NCBI GenBank assembly: GCA_937973635.1
Contig: CALJJZ010000007.1
Span: 1-53,083 of the forward strand
Direction: 5' to 3'
DNA from: an uncultured Bacillota bacterium
GTDB lineage: Bacteria; Bacillota; Dethiobacteria; DTU022; UBA8154
Length of the DNA stretch: 53,083 nt
Shown: in pieces, positions 8,268 through 16,859 of the stretch
Position numbering within the stretch: the first letter of the stretch is position 1
How the letters are laid out: each line of letters opens with the position of its first letter
The notes under the pieces: generated by a model
Seen by the model: the letters and a program-made list of their open reading frames with translations, nothing else
Told to the model about the DNA's origin: nothing
Databases searched by the model: none
Position numbers and translations under genes: made by a program

Positions 8268-9342
8268 ACTGCAATTATTTATCCTTTTTGTCCTGGCCCC
8301 TTTTCTGGGCTTTTCCCTCGCTTACGCCCAGCTGCAGCCCTTTAATTTAAATGAAGTGGACACGCTGGCGCTGAGGGAAGAAGCGTTCGGAGCAGAACTT
8401 TGGCAAATACAGGAAAGGCTCCTGGAGCTGACGGCAGGGTTGCAGGAAGTAAAGGAAACCGCGCAGGATTCCCACCGGCTGGCCGGCCTCATCCGCCGCA
8501 ACGCCCACCAGGAACTAGTCGCCTACCAGCAGCAGTTTGCGTCCATGCAGGAGCTGCTCAGGGCCTCCGGTGCGCAGCGCAGCGCCTCCGGCGATATGCT
8601 CGATTATCTGCTGGCAAATATGCTCGGCGAGCCCCTGGGACAGACCTTTGGCCGGAACGCCACCATTAAGGTATACTCCCTGGAGGAGGCGGGTTACCGC
8701 GGTTATATGGCCAAAGTAAGGTTGCACAATGTCCATGCTTTAAGGGTGGTCCTGGCCGGGGACCGGGTAGGCGCCCCCGGTGAAACTACGAGCGCCGCCG
8801 CGGCGCGCAGCGGGGCAATCCTGGCTGTCAATGCGGGCGGTTTCTTTTACCACGAAGGAAAGCTGCTGCCGGTGGGCATTACCGTCATCGACGGCGAGAT
8901 CCTTACCTTTGCCGACCTGGAGATGAGCTTTGTCGGCTTTAACCGGCGCGGGCAACTTGTGGGGGGAGTTGTCTCTTCCCGGGAAGAGCTGGAGGCGATG
9001 GATGTCCTGCACGGTGCCAGCTTTCTGCCCACGCTGCTTAAAGACGGCGTCAAACAGCCCATTCCCAGAGAATGGGCCAACACCAGACACCCCCGCACCA
9101 TGATCGGGCATTTCCAGAACGATGACCTGCTCTTTGTTGTCATCGACGGGCGCAGGGAAGGGTGGAGTAGGGGGGTTACCCTGGAGGAGGCGCAGGATAA
9201 ATTGCTGGAATTTAAGGTGCGTGACGCCTACAACCTAGACGGGGGCGGCTCCAGCACTTTTTATTACAACGGCAAAGTCTTAAACCGTCCCTCCGACGGC
9301 GTGGAGAGGCGTGTTACCACCAATATCGTTGTTATTCCCTGA
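8248..9342 (+). CDS. Phosphodiester glycosidase (NAGPA) family protein, exported
   Basis: The 364-residue protein begins with a signal sequence or anchor (hydrophobic residues about 8-26 ending SLAYA), followed by a helical segment (residues 40-110) and a C-terminal NAGPA-like domain. Family motifs include ILAVNAGGFFY, VGITVIDGEI, HPRTMIGHF, VVIDGRREGWSRGVTLEE and the hallmark YNLDGGGSSTFYYNGK. Bacterial members are usually annotated as exopolysaccharide-related glycosidases; the substrate here is unknown. It overlaps the upstream coiled-coil gene and converges, with an 11-base overlap, on the HD hydrolase gene of the opposite strand. Confidence 0.87.
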   Translation: MRSVPFKLQLFILFVLAPFLGFSLAYAQLQPFNLNEVDTLALREEAFGAELWQIQERLLELTAGLQEVKETAQDSHRLAGLIRRNAHQELVAYQQQFASMQELLRASGAQRSASGDMLDYLLANMLGEPLGQTFGRNATIKVYSLEEAGYRGYMAKVRLHNVHALRVVLAGDRVGAPGETTSAAAARSGAILAVNAGGFFYHEGKLLPVGITVIDGEILTFADLEMSFVGFNRRGQLVGGVVSSREELEAMDVLHGASFLPTLLKDGVKQPIPREWANTRHPRTMIGHFQNDDLLFVVIDGRREGWSRGVTLEEAQDKLLEFKVRDAYNLDGGGSSTFYYNGKVLNRPSDGVERRVTTNIVVIP

Positions 9343-9928
9343 GGTAACCCCGTTTTACCGCTTCTGCGATTATCTCCCGGGCAAACTCCCAGAGAGCGGG
9401 CGAGCCTTCGGCTATCTCACGGTTACGCTCCAGAACCTGTGTAAGGCTGACCCCGTGCTCCTGCCAGGATTTACCCTCTGCCGTATAGTTGAGCGTGAGG
9501 GGCTGCAACCGGTCCAGGGCTGCTGCAAAACGTGCTTCCGGCGTTACTTTGGCTTCAAATTCGTCCCAGAGGGATCTGAATTCTGCCGCCTGGTCCCCGG
9601 GCAGCAGTTGAAAGAGCCTCTCTGCCGCCTGTTTTTCTTTTTCCTTCTTGCCCCGGGCCGCCTCACGGTCGTAGCAGTAGGTATCCCCGGCATCGATCTC
9701 CACAAGATCGTGGACGAGGATCATCTTTAATACGCGCAAGAAATCCAGTTGCTCCTTGTCGCGGGCATGCTCCTGCAGCAGGAGGCACATCAGAGCCAGA
9801 TGCCAGGAATGTTCGGCGTCATTCTCTTTTCTGCTGCCGTCGCTGAGGTAATTCTGGCGGTAAACCTTTTTTAATTTGTCAGCTTCCAGGAAAAAATCCA
9901 TCTGTTTTTTCAGCCTGAGAAGATCCAT
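9332..9928 (-). CDS. HD-domain hydrolase, 5'-deoxynucleotidase-like
   Basis: The 198-residue protein has the HD metal-binding pattern: His in NDAEHSWHLAL, the His-Asp pair in ILVHDLVEIDAGDT and a later Asp in AALDRLQPL. The arrangement resembles small YfbR-like or YGK1-like HD proteins that remove phosphate from deoxynucleoside monophosphates, but substrate cannot be read from sequence. The ATG at 9928 begins MDLLRLKKQMDFFLEADKLK. The gene stands alone on the minus strand, tail to tail with the glycosidase gene. Confidence 0.85.
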   Translation of the reverse strand: MDLLRLKKQMDFFLEADKLKKVYRQNYLSDGSRKENDAEHSWHLALMCLLLQEHARDKEQLDFLRVLKMILVHDLVEIDAGDTYCYDREAARGKKEKEKQAAERLFQLLPGDQAAEFRSLWDEFEAKVTPEARFAAALDRLQPLTLNYTAEGKSWQEHGVSLTQVLERNREIAEGSPALWEFAREIIAEAVKRGYLRE

Positions 9929-10138
9929 TTTTATCTTTGCACCCCTGCTTTATTTTGGCACGCTTTATTTTACACCCTTTAGCTTCTGTCGGCTACAGTT
10001 AATCTGCCCTGCTGCCAGCGTAACTTTACCCTGCAACAAAATATTGAGGATAGCCTTGATGGTGCAGGAAATAATAATCAATTAAAGAATATAAAACGAA
10101 AGGCACGGACTGATATTCCGATGGGGGGCTGGATAAAG

Positions 10139-10381
10139 ATGCAGGGCATACCGACAAAGCTGGCGCAGAGGCTCTGTGAGGAGATCCGCCGGGAAAAAAT
10201 GCGCCGGTGGTACACCTTTAAAGGGCTCACCTGCTGGAAATGCTATAAACTCTCCAGGGGTAGCATAAAAAAAATGCACCTAAGCCGAAAACCGGGCAAC
10301 CGGGGGTGCGCATTGATCAATCTGCAATATGACCATGACCGGGCCAAGGAGCATAAAAAGGAACATAAAAAAGCAAAGTAA
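10139..10381 (+). CDS. Small basic protein with a CxxC pair, unknown
   Basis: An open frame of 80 codons (86 if the ATG at 10121 is used) encodes a Lys/Arg-rich peptide with one CWKC pair (GLTCWKCYKLSRG). I prefer the ATG at 10139 because a G-rich stretch at 10124-10129 can act as its ribosome site. The protein is very basic and ends in a Lys/His-rich tail, suggesting nucleic acid contact, but I recognise no family. It lies in a 500-base stretch between divergent neighbours that has no other gene, which is the main reason for calling it. Confidence 0.45.
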   Translation: MQGIPTKLAQRLCEEIRREKMRRWYTFKGLTCWKCYKLSRGSIKKMHLSRKPGNRGCALINLQYDHDRAKEHKKEHKKAK

Positions 10382-10453
10382 GGCCGGGAAAGGCTGGCTG
10401 ACCTTTACCTGGCCTGATTTTATGCTATGCGGCGTAGGCAGGGGGGTGTTTTT

Positions 10454-12181
10454 GTGAGCCAGAAAAGTGCAGTGGCGCAGGTGCTGCAAGAAATTGGCCT
10501 CTTTTTGGAGCTGCGGGGAGAAAATCCCTTTAAAAGCAGGGCCTATTATCAGGGGGCGAGGATTGTAGAACACCTGGGCGAAGCAGAACTGCTGGAGCTG
10601 GTAAAGGAGGACAGGCTCAAAGACTTGCCCGGCATTGGTGCTGCCCTGAGCGAAAAGATCAAAGAACTGGTCTTAACCGGCACCCTCAAATATTATGAAG
10701 AACTGAAGGCGGGCGTACCGCCCGGGCTGCTGGAGCTGTTAAAAATCCCCGGCCTTGGGCCGCGTAAAATTAAAGTACTATACGACAGCCTGGGCATTAC
10801 CACACCGGCGGAGCTGGAGTACGCCTGCAGAGAAAACCGGCTCCTCATGCTCAAAGGTTTTGGCGCCAGGACACAGGAGAATATTTTGAAAGGCATAGAG
10901 CACTTGAGGCGTTATCAGGGGCAATTTTTCCTTGGCGAAGCCAGGCGGCTGGCCCGGGACCTTTTAGCGAAGCTCGAGGCTTTCCCCGCCCTCGACCAGG
11001 CGAGCCTGGCAGGCAGTATCAGGCGCTGCAAAGAGATTGTTAAAGACATTGACCTGGTAGCCTCCAGCGGCGAGCCCGGCGCTTTAACGAGGTATTTTGC
11101 TACCCTGCCCCAGGTTTCCGAGGTCATCGCCCTGGGAGAGACGAAGGCGACGGTGCGCCTTGAACAGGGGATCAACGCAGATCTGCGGGTGGTGCAGACG
11201 GACCAGTTTCCCTATGCCCTGCATCACTTTACCGGCAGCAAAGAGCATCATACGGCTTTACGCCACCGGGCCAGGGCCAGGGGGCTGAAAATAAATGAGT
11301 ACGGAGTTTTTCGGGGCGAGGAACGGCTCCTCTGCCGGGACGAAGCAGAGCTTTACCGTACCCTCGACCTGGCATATATTCCTCCCGAACTCCGTGAAAA
11401 CTGCGGCGAGATCGAAGCGGCGGAAAAAGACGCCCTGCCCTCTTTGGTGGAGGAGAAAGAGATCCAGGGAATATTTCACGTCCACACCCGTTACAGTGAC
11501 GGGACCAATACCCTGGAGGAGGTAATCCTTTATTGCCGGCAGGCGGGCTATGCCTACGTCGGCATCTCGGACCACAGCCAGTCGGCCTTTTATGCCGGCG
11601 GCTTAAAAGAAGCCGATCTGGAAAGGCAGCTGGCCGAGGTCAGGGCGCTGCAGGCCAAATATCCAGAGATAAAAATTTTTTGCGGTGTGGAGTCGGATAT
11701 CCGTCCCGACGGTTCCCTTGATTATGCAGACAGCGTTTTGCGGCAGCTCGATTTTGTTATTGCCTCTGTGCATTCGGGCCTGAATATGTCGGCGGCAAAG
11801 ATGACGGCGAGGCTGGTAAAGGCCCTCATCCATCCCCTCGTTACCATGCTCGGCCACCCCAGCGGTAGGCTTTTGCTAGGCAGGGAGGGTTACCCCTTAG
11901 ATCTGGAGCAAGTGCTGCAGGCGGCCCGGCAGCACAATGTCATCATTGAGCTGAACGCCAGCCCGGCCCGCCTCGATCTGGACTGGCGCTACCTGAAACA
12001 GGCCCGGGATCTGGGCCTGCTTATCTCCATCAACCCTGACGCCCACAGGCTGGAAGAGATCGGCGATACGGCCCTGGGAGTAGCCATGGCGCGCAAAGGC
12101 TGGCTGGAGAAAAAAGATGTTTTCAACACCCGCTCCTGCCGGGAAGTGGAAGCGTATTTTAAGGGGAGGAAGTCTCTTTAA
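10454..12181 (+). CDS. polX: DNA polymerase/3'-5' exonuclease PolX
   Basis: This 575-residue protein has the layout of bacterial PolX: an N-terminal helix-hairpin-helix region (LKDLPGIGAALSEKI and LLKIPGLGPRKIKVLY, about residues 55-110), a family X polymerase core with catalytic Asp residues in SIRRCKEIVKDIDLV and NADLRVVQ, and a C-terminal PHP exonuclease domain with metal ligands in FHVHTRYSDGTN, GISDHSQS, CGVESD, SVHSGL, LGHPSGR and INPDAHR. Such enzymes fill short gaps in base-excision repair. I chose GTG at 10454, preceded by AGGCAGGGGGG, over the ATG at 10427, because it gives the usual family start. Confidence 0.94.
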   Translation: MSQKSAVAQVLQEIGLFLELRGENPFKSRAYYQGARIVEHLGEAELLELVKEDRLKDLPGIGAALSEKIKELVLTGTLKYYEELKAGVPPGLLELLKIPGLGPRKIKVLYDSLGITTPAELEYACRENRLLMLKGFGARTQENILKGIEHLRRYQGQFFLGEARRLARDLLAKLEAFPALDQASLAGSIRRCKEIVKDIDLVASSGEPGALTRYFATLPQVSEVIALGETKATVRLEQGINADLRVVQTDQFPYALHHFTGSKEHHTALRHRARARGLKINEYGVFRGEERLLCRDEAELYRTLDLAYIPPELRENCGEIEAAEKDALPSLVEEKEIQGIFHVHTRYSDGTNTLEEVILYCRQAGYAYVGISDHSQSAFYAGGLKEADLERQLAEVRALQAKYPEIKIFCGVESDIRPDGSLDYADSVLRQLDFVIASVHSGLNMSAAKMTARLVKALIHPLVTMLGHPSGRLLLGREGYPLDLEQVLQAARQHNVIIELNASPARLDLDWRYLKQARDLGLLISINPDAHRLEEIGDTALGVAMARKGWLEKKDVFNTRSCREVEAYFKGRKSL

Positions 12182-12278
12182 CTTTTTGAGCGTTTTTAGC
12201 GGAGCAGGGAAGGGTTTTAAACAGGCCTGGAGCCAGTCTATAAAGTGGCTTTAATTTTAAAGAGAGGGAGTGATCAAG

Positions 12279-12761
12279 ATGAGAACCCTGATTGTCTATG
12301 CCTCCTCCCATGGCACGACAGAGAAAGCGGCCCGCTTGCTCAGGGGAAACCTTGAAGATGACGTGGAAATAGTCAACCTAAAAACTGACCCCGCCCCACA
12401 GCTGGAAAAATTTGATCTGGTAATAATTGGCGGTTCAATCCATGCAGGCACGCTGCAAAAAAGGGTGCGCAAATTTGTAGAGAAAAACCTGGCGGCCTTG
12501 CTGCAGAAGCGCGTGGCCCTCTTTCTCTGCTGCATGGAGGAGGGCGAAAAGGCATGGAAGCAGTTTGAACAGGCCTATAGGCAGGAGTTAAGGGAAGCGT
12601 CGCTGGCCAACGGCTTATTCGGCGGCGAATTTATTTTCTCTAGGATGAATTTTTTGGAACGGGCCCTCATTAAAAAAATCAGCGGGATCAAAAGCGATCT
12701 TTCCCGGCTCGATCTGGAGGCCATCAAGGCTTTTGCCGCTACATTAAAGGCAAAAATATAA
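12279..12761 (+). CDS. Flavodoxin-domain protein (protoporphyrinogen oxidase HemG-like)
   Basis: The 160-residue protein begins with the flavodoxin FMN phosphate loop (MRTLIVYASSHGTTEKAA) and continues with VIIGGSIHAGTLQKRVRKFV, a form typical of the menaquinone-dependent protoporphyrinogen oxidase HemG group and related flavodoxin-domain proteins. No heme genes are nearby, so a general redox role is equally likely. The ATG at 12279 is preceded by AGAGGGAG at 8-base spacing; a GTG at 12270 is in frame but overlaps that site. Confidence 0.85.
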   Translation: MRTLIVYASSHGTTEKAARLLRGNLEDDVEIVNLKTDPAPQLEKFDLVIIGGSIHAGTLQKRVRKFVEKNLAALLQKRVALFLCCMEEGEKAWKQFEQAYRQELREASLANGLFGGEFIFSRMNFLERALIKKISGIKSDLSRLDLEAIKAFAATLKAKI

Positions 12762-12856
12762 CCTTTTGGCTTTTTTAGCAGGAGATCAGGGGGGCGGATA
12801 AGAAATACTAAAGTGGTGCAGAAGTAAGAACTTTAAAAGACGGGCAAGGGAACAAG

Positions 12857-13651
12857 GTGAAACTGGGTAGCGGCATCTTCTATGACCTTTTTCAGGTTAA
12901 TCCCGCATATTATCTTGAACATTTCGACCATCTGGAGTTGCAGGATTTTATTCTTCCGGACAACCTTGATATTCATGCGCGCAAAATTATTAAAGGGTAT
13001 GAGCGTATCCTGAGGAATTACAGGGGGTCCCTTTCCCTGCATGCCCCTTTTAAAGAGCTATATTTAAGCAGCATGGACAGGCAGGTCCAGGATCTGGCGC
13101 TGCGGCGCCTGACCCAGACGCTGCATTACGGCAACGAGCTGGGGTGCAGTATCATGGTGGTGCACTCCTGTTTTAACCCCCTGATGAATTATCCCGGTTA
13201 CCTGGATGATTGGGTAAACAACGCGGTCTGGTTCTGGGAGAAATTTATCCCCCTCTGTGAGCGGCAGAAGATAGTTATTGTTCTGGAAAACGTCTGGGAT
13301 AGGACTCCCCTTTCCCTTGTCCGGATCCTCAAGCGCCTGCAGTCACCCTACCTGAAAGCCTGTCTGGATACAGGCCATGTCAACATTATGTCTGCTTTGC
13401 CCATCGAGGAATGGATTGCCTCGCTGGAGGAGTACCTTTTTCATTTTCACATCCATGACAACCACGGCGTCGAAGATGAACATCTCCTGCCGGGACGGGG
13501 CAATATCGATTTTTCCTGGCTGGTCCGCTACAGGGACGACGACAGCATTGCCCTGGTAAGCGAAGCCTACGGTTCGATTAAGGTGGAAAGGGCCTATCTG
13601 GAATTTATGCAAAGCTATCAAAGGGGCGGCCCGCCGGGTGCAGAAACCTGA
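12857..13651 (+). CDS. Sugar phosphate isomerase/epimerase-like TIM-barrel protein
   Basis: The 264-residue protein fits the xylose isomerase-like TIM-barrel superfamily (AP endonuclease 2 family). Metal-ligand segments are visible: SLHAPFKELY, IMVVHSCFNP, IVLENVWDR (Glu), ACLDTGHVNI (Asp and His), FHIHDNHG and a late Glu in ALVSEAYGS. The start is GTG at 12857. Substrate is unknown. It is followed 39 bases later by a GNAT gene on the same strand. Confidence 0.8.
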   Translation: MKLGSGIFYDLFQVNPAYYLEHFDHLELQDFILPDNLDIHARKIIKGYERILRNYRGSLSLHAPFKELYLSSMDRQVQDLALRRLTQTLHYGNELGCSIMVVHSCFNPLMNYPGYLDDWVNNAVWFWEKFIPLCERQKIVIVLENVWDRTPLSLVRILKRLQSPYLKACLDTGHVNIMSALPIEEWIASLEEYLFHFHIHDNHGVEDEHLLPGRGNIDFSWLVRYRDDDSIALVSEAYGSIKVERAYLEFMQSYQRGGPPGAET

Positions 13652-13690
13652 CAGGGGACGGGCCGGAGAGGCAAGGAGGGTTTTTAGCTG

Positions 13691-14143
13691 GTGCAGGGGA
13701 TTATTGAGCTTACAGCAGGTTCACCGTATTTGGTGGAGACGGTAAGGATCATCTGGACCCAGTGGGGTGACGAACATAATTTTAATTTTTATCAGGATAT
13801 GATCTGGCAATCCTGCACCCCTGATACCACTTTGCCTAAGTTTTATATTTACCTTAAAGAAGGTAGTATTGCGGGGACATGTGCCCTTTTGCGCTATGAC
13901 TTCATTAGCCGGCAGGATCTCTCGCCTTGGCTTGCCTGTCTTTATGTTGTACCCGGCGAAAGGGTAAAAGGTATCGGCCTGGCCCTGCAGGACCATGTGG
14001 TGCGGGAGGCCAAGCGCAAGGGTTATGAGAGGGTCTTTTTGGGCACAGAACTGGAAGGCTACTACGAAAAAAGCAACTGGAAACGTATAGGCTTGGGCTA
14101 TCTATATACGGGGCAGGCCGTAAAGATCTATGAGAAAGCGTGA
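13691..14143 (+). CDS. GNAT-family N-acetyltransferase
   Basis: The 150-residue product has a GNAT fold pattern: LACLYVVPGERVKGIGLALQ matches motif A, with a degenerate acetyl-CoA pyrophosphate loop (RVKGIG), and AKRKGYERVFLGTELEGYYEKSNWKRIG matches motif B with the terminal strand. The substrate is unknown. The start is GTG at 13691 with AAGGAGGG 9 bases upstream. The gene sits 15 bases before an MFS transporter gene, and the two probably form an operon. Confidence 0.85.
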   Translation: MQGIIELTAGSPYLVETVRIIWTQWGDEHNFNFYQDMIWQSCTPDTTLPKFYIYLKEGSIAGTCALLRYDFISRQDLSPWLACLYVVPGERVKGIGLALQDHVVREAKRKGYERVFLGTELEGYYEKSNWKRIGLGYLYTGQAVKIYEKA

Positions 14144-14158
14144 TCCAGTAAGAAGCAG

Positions 14159-15379
14159 GTGAGAAAAATCGGAGCTCCCTCACTGCAAACGGCGGGACAG
14201 CCTGGCTTTCTGGAGGAAAAGCCGCGCCTCTGGACAGCAAATTTTGTACTCATCAGCCTTTCCACCCTGTGTGTCTTCCTCGCCTTTCACAGTCTTTACC
14301 CCACCTTGCCTATCTATATCGAAAGGTTTGGCGGGTCCACGCAGATTGCCGGCCTGGCCCTCACTTCCCTGACGGTGGCCGCCATCTTATCCCGGCCCGT
14401 TACCGGCTGGGCCCTTGACAGATACGGGCGCAGGACGATCTTTCTCGGCGGCCTGCTGTTTTTTTTGTTGCCCATGGTTGTTTACATCTGGCTTATCCCT
14501 GTAACCCTGCTGATTGCCTTGCGTTTTATTCAGGGGCTAGGCTGGGGCATTGGCAATACAGCAGCGGGCACGGTGGCCTCAGACTTGGTGCCACCGCAGA
14601 GGATAGGCGAGGGGATGGGCTATTACAGCCTCACCCTGAGTATTTCCATGGCTGTTTCCCCCGCCCTGGCCCTATGGATGATCGACCATTATTCCTTTCG
14701 CGAGCTTTCCTTGGCCTGCTCCCTCTTGACTTTAACTGCACTGGTGCTGGCGGCCTTGATAAAATATCCCCGGCTCCCCGGGGTTGCGGCTGCTCCGGCT
14801 CTTTCCTTTGCTTTCATGGAGCGGGCGGCGTTGCAGCCGGCTATGGTAATTATCTTTGTGATCATTACCTGCAGCTCCCTTATCTCCTTTTTACCCCTTT
14901 ATGCCAGACAGCAGGGGCTGGCTACAGCAGGTTATTTTTTTACGGCTCTGGCCCTGACTACCCTTGTTTCCCGCCCCCTTTCCGGCATTATCGTGGACAG
15001 GGCGGGGCGCAGGGGTTACGACCTTTGCGTTGTGCTTGGCACAGCCGCTTCTGCGGCGGCTATGCCCGTCCTGACCCATACCGCAGCGTTATGGTACCTG
15101 CTGGGCGGCGGATTTCTTTATGGCATCGGCTTTGGTTTTATCCAGCCGACGATGTTGGCCTTGGCCATCCGCAGGGTCCCCAAACATAAAAAAGGTGCAG
15201 CCAATGCCACATATTGGACTGCTGTAGATATGGGGGCTGCCAGTGGCTCCCTTTTATGGGGATTTGTTGCCGCTGCCTTTGGTTATAAAACGCTCTTTTG
15301 CCTGACAAGCCTGCCCCTGCTCGCCGCCTTGCTGATCTATTTTGCCTGGCGGCGTCCTGCGGAAGCGGGAGATAATTAA
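14159..15379 (+). CDS. Major facilitator superfamily transporter
   Basis: The 406-residue protein has about 12 hydrophobic segments and MFS motif A-like loops (SRPVTGWALDRYGRRTIFLGG after TM2 and the second-half copy SRPLSGIIVDRAGRRG). It looks like a drug or metabolite exporter, but no substrate-specific motif is recognised. The start is a GTG at 14159 preceded by GAAGCAG; a 30-residue hydrophilic N terminus precedes TM1. It follows the GNAT gene closely, and exporter-acetyltransferase pairs are often linked to small-molecule resistance, which is only an inference here. Confidence 0.88.
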   Translation: MRKIGAPSLQTAGQPGFLEEKPRLWTANFVLISLSTLCVFLAFHSLYPTLPIYIERFGGSTQIAGLALTSLTVAAILSRPVTGWALDRYGRRTIFLGGLLFFLLPMVVYIWLIPVTLLIALRFIQGLGWGIGNTAAGTVASDLVPPQRIGEGMGYYSLTLSISMAVSPALALWMIDHYSFRELSLACSLLTLTALVLAALIKYPRLPGVAAAPALSFAFMERAALQPAMVIIFVIITCSSLISFLPLYARQQGLATAGYFFTALALTTLVSRPLSGIIVDRAGRRGYDLCVVLGTAASAAAMPVLTHTAALWYLLGGGFLYGIGFGFIQPTMLALAIRRVPKHKKGAANATYWTAVDMGAASGSLLWGFVAAAFGYKTLFCLTSLPLLAALLIYFAWRRPAEAGDN

Positions 15380-15409
15380 TAATTTTAATATGTGGAGGAG
15401 GCCGTTAAA

Positions 15410-15907
15410 ATGTTGGAAAAAGAGGATACTTCTATTGAAGCAAAGCTGAAGGAGCTGGGCCTGGTGCTGCCGGAGGCGCTGGTGCTGCCCCCGGGGGTAA
15501 AGCTGCCTTTTGCCATGGTTCGGGTTCTAGGGAAAAGGGCCCTTATCTCCGGACACGGCCCCCAGAACCCCGATGGGACCCTGGCCGGCCCCTTTGGCAA
15601 AGTGGGCGTAGAAGTAACTGTAGAGGAGGCCTACCATGCGGCCCGTTTAACTACCCTGGGGATACTGGGCAGCCTGAAACGGGAGCTGGGCAGCCTGGAG
15701 CAGGTACGCAACTGGGTAAAGGCCTTTGGCATGGTCAACTGTCTGCCCGACTTTCAACAGCAGCCTGCAGTGATTAACGGCTTTTCCGATTTGATCCTTG
15801 CCCTGTACGGACCGGAGCGGGGCTGCCATGCCCGTTCCGCCGTGGGTATGGCAGCCCTGCCCTTCAACATTCCCGTGGAAATAGAAGCAGAAGTGGAGCT
15901 GGTGTAA
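15410..15907 (+). CDS. RidA (YjgF/UK114) family protein
   Basis: The 165-residue protein resembles the longer subgroup of RidA-like proteins, with SGHGPQNPDGTLAGPFGKVG, VEEAYHAARLTTLGILGSLKRELG, a WVKAFGMVN segment, and the C-terminal GCHARSAVGMAALPFNIPVEIEAEVEL. RidA enzymes hydrolyse reactive enamines or imines, but the canonical catalytic Arg position in this long subgroup is uncertain to me. The ATG at 15410 is preceded by GGAGGAGG at 8 bases; an in-frame GTG at 15392 lies upstream of that site. It converges with speD. Confidence 0.88.
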   Translation: MLEKEDTSIEAKLKELGLVLPEALVLPPGVKLPFAMVRVLGKRALISGHGPQNPDGTLAGPFGKVGVEVTVEEAYHAARLTTLGILGSLKRELGSLEQVRNWVKAFGMVNCLPDFQQQPAVINGFSDLILALYGPERGCHARSAVGMAALPFNIPVEIEAEVELV

Positions 15908-15911
15908 GCTT

Positions 15912-16727
15912 TCAGATGTTCCTGCCGTAGAAGATCTCCAGCATCTCCTTCTTGATCCGTTTCTTGATCTTTTGCTTTTCTTTTTTGGCCAGCTCTTTTT
16001 TGGCTACGCCGAAGAGATAATGGTCGAGATCAAATTCTTTTAAAATCATCTTGGTATGGAAGATGTTTTCCTGGTAGACATTGACGTCGATCATCTGGTA
16101 GCAATTGCGGGTTTCCTCGGCAATAAAGTTCTGGATAGAATTGATTTTATGGTCTTTGTAATATTTTTTGCCGTTGACGTCCCGGGTAAAGCCGCGCACG
16201 CGGTAATCCATTACGGCTATGTCCGGCTCAAAACTGGTGATCAGGTAATTCAGGGCTTTGAGCGGGGAGATCCTGCCGCACGTGGAGACATCTATATCTG
16301 CCCGAAAAGTGCTGATCCCTTTGTCCGGATGGTTTTCCGGGTACGTATGCACGGCAATATGGCTTTTGTCCAGGTGGCCCACCACGGCGCTGGAAGAAGG
16401 GCCCGGTGACTCGTTTTCGATAACGCGCATGGGCTGGCCGTCTTCGATGACTTCGTTTTCGGCCACGAGCATGGTCACGCTGGCCCCCTGCGGGTCATAA
16501 TCCTGGTTAGCTACGTTTAAAATATTGGCGCCGATAATTTCCGCCACATCGGTGAGGATGTTTACCAGCCTGTCGGCATTATATTCCTCGTCGATATATT
16601 CAATATATCCTTTGTGCTGTTCCTGAGTAAGGGCGTAACATATATCGTAAAAATTAAAACTCAGGCTTTTAGTGAGGTTATTAAAGCCATAAAGCTTTAA
16701 TTTTTTGTTAATCGGTTGAATCTTCAT
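15912..16727 (-). CDS. speD: S-adenosylmethionine decarboxylase proenzyme, E. coli type
   Basis: SpeD provides decarboxylated S-adenosylmethionine for spermidine synthesis. The 271-residue product matches the long E. coli-type enzyme: [40 protein letters not shown], the self-cleavage site [14 protein letters not shown] (the Ser becomes the pyruvoyl group), [20 protein letters not shown], and [16 protein letters not shown]. The ATG at 16727 has GGAGGTG at 7-base spacing. No spermidine synthase gene is adjacent. A TATAAT box and a palindrome lie upstream. Confidence 0.96.
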   Translation of the reverse strand: MKIQPINKKLKLYGFNNLTKSLSFNFYDICYALTQEQHKGYIEYIDEEYNADRLVNILTDVAEIIGANILNVANQDYDPQGASVTMLVAENEVIEDGQPMRVIENESPGPSSSAVVGHLDKSHIAVHTYPENHPDKGISTFRADIDVSTCGRISPLKALNYLITSFEPDIAVMDYRVRGFTRDVNGKKYYKDHKINSIQNFIAEETRNCYQMIDVNVYQENIFHTKMILKEFDLDHYLFGVAKKELAKKEKQKIKKRIKKEMLEIFYGRNI

Positions 16728-16760
16728 GAACAACACCTCCACAACAGGGGTATAATCCAT

Positions 16761-16805
16761 ATTATACTTCGCTTCGACAATCCTCTATCCCTTCCTGGGA
16801 AGGGA
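16761..16805 (-). promoter_or_regulatory. speD promoter -10 with upstream palindrome
   Basis: On the minus strand TATAAT (16766-16761) lies about 34 bases before the speD start. Just upstream, TCCCTTCC-TG-GGAAGGGA at 16788-16805 is a perfect 8-base inverted repeat with a 2-base spacer. Its place around -33 to -50 is where a regulator could act. No good -35 box is seen at 17 bases. Confidence 0.45.
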
Positions 16806-16859
16806 GATAAAGGGGCAAAAAAAATGAACAAATTAAGTTGAGGAGATAATGTTATTATA

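Noticed and set aside
12182-12278. Terminator after polX (AGCCA/TGGCT hairpin)
   Set aside because: The stem is only five pairs with a 10-base loop and lacks a proper T run, so I do not call it.
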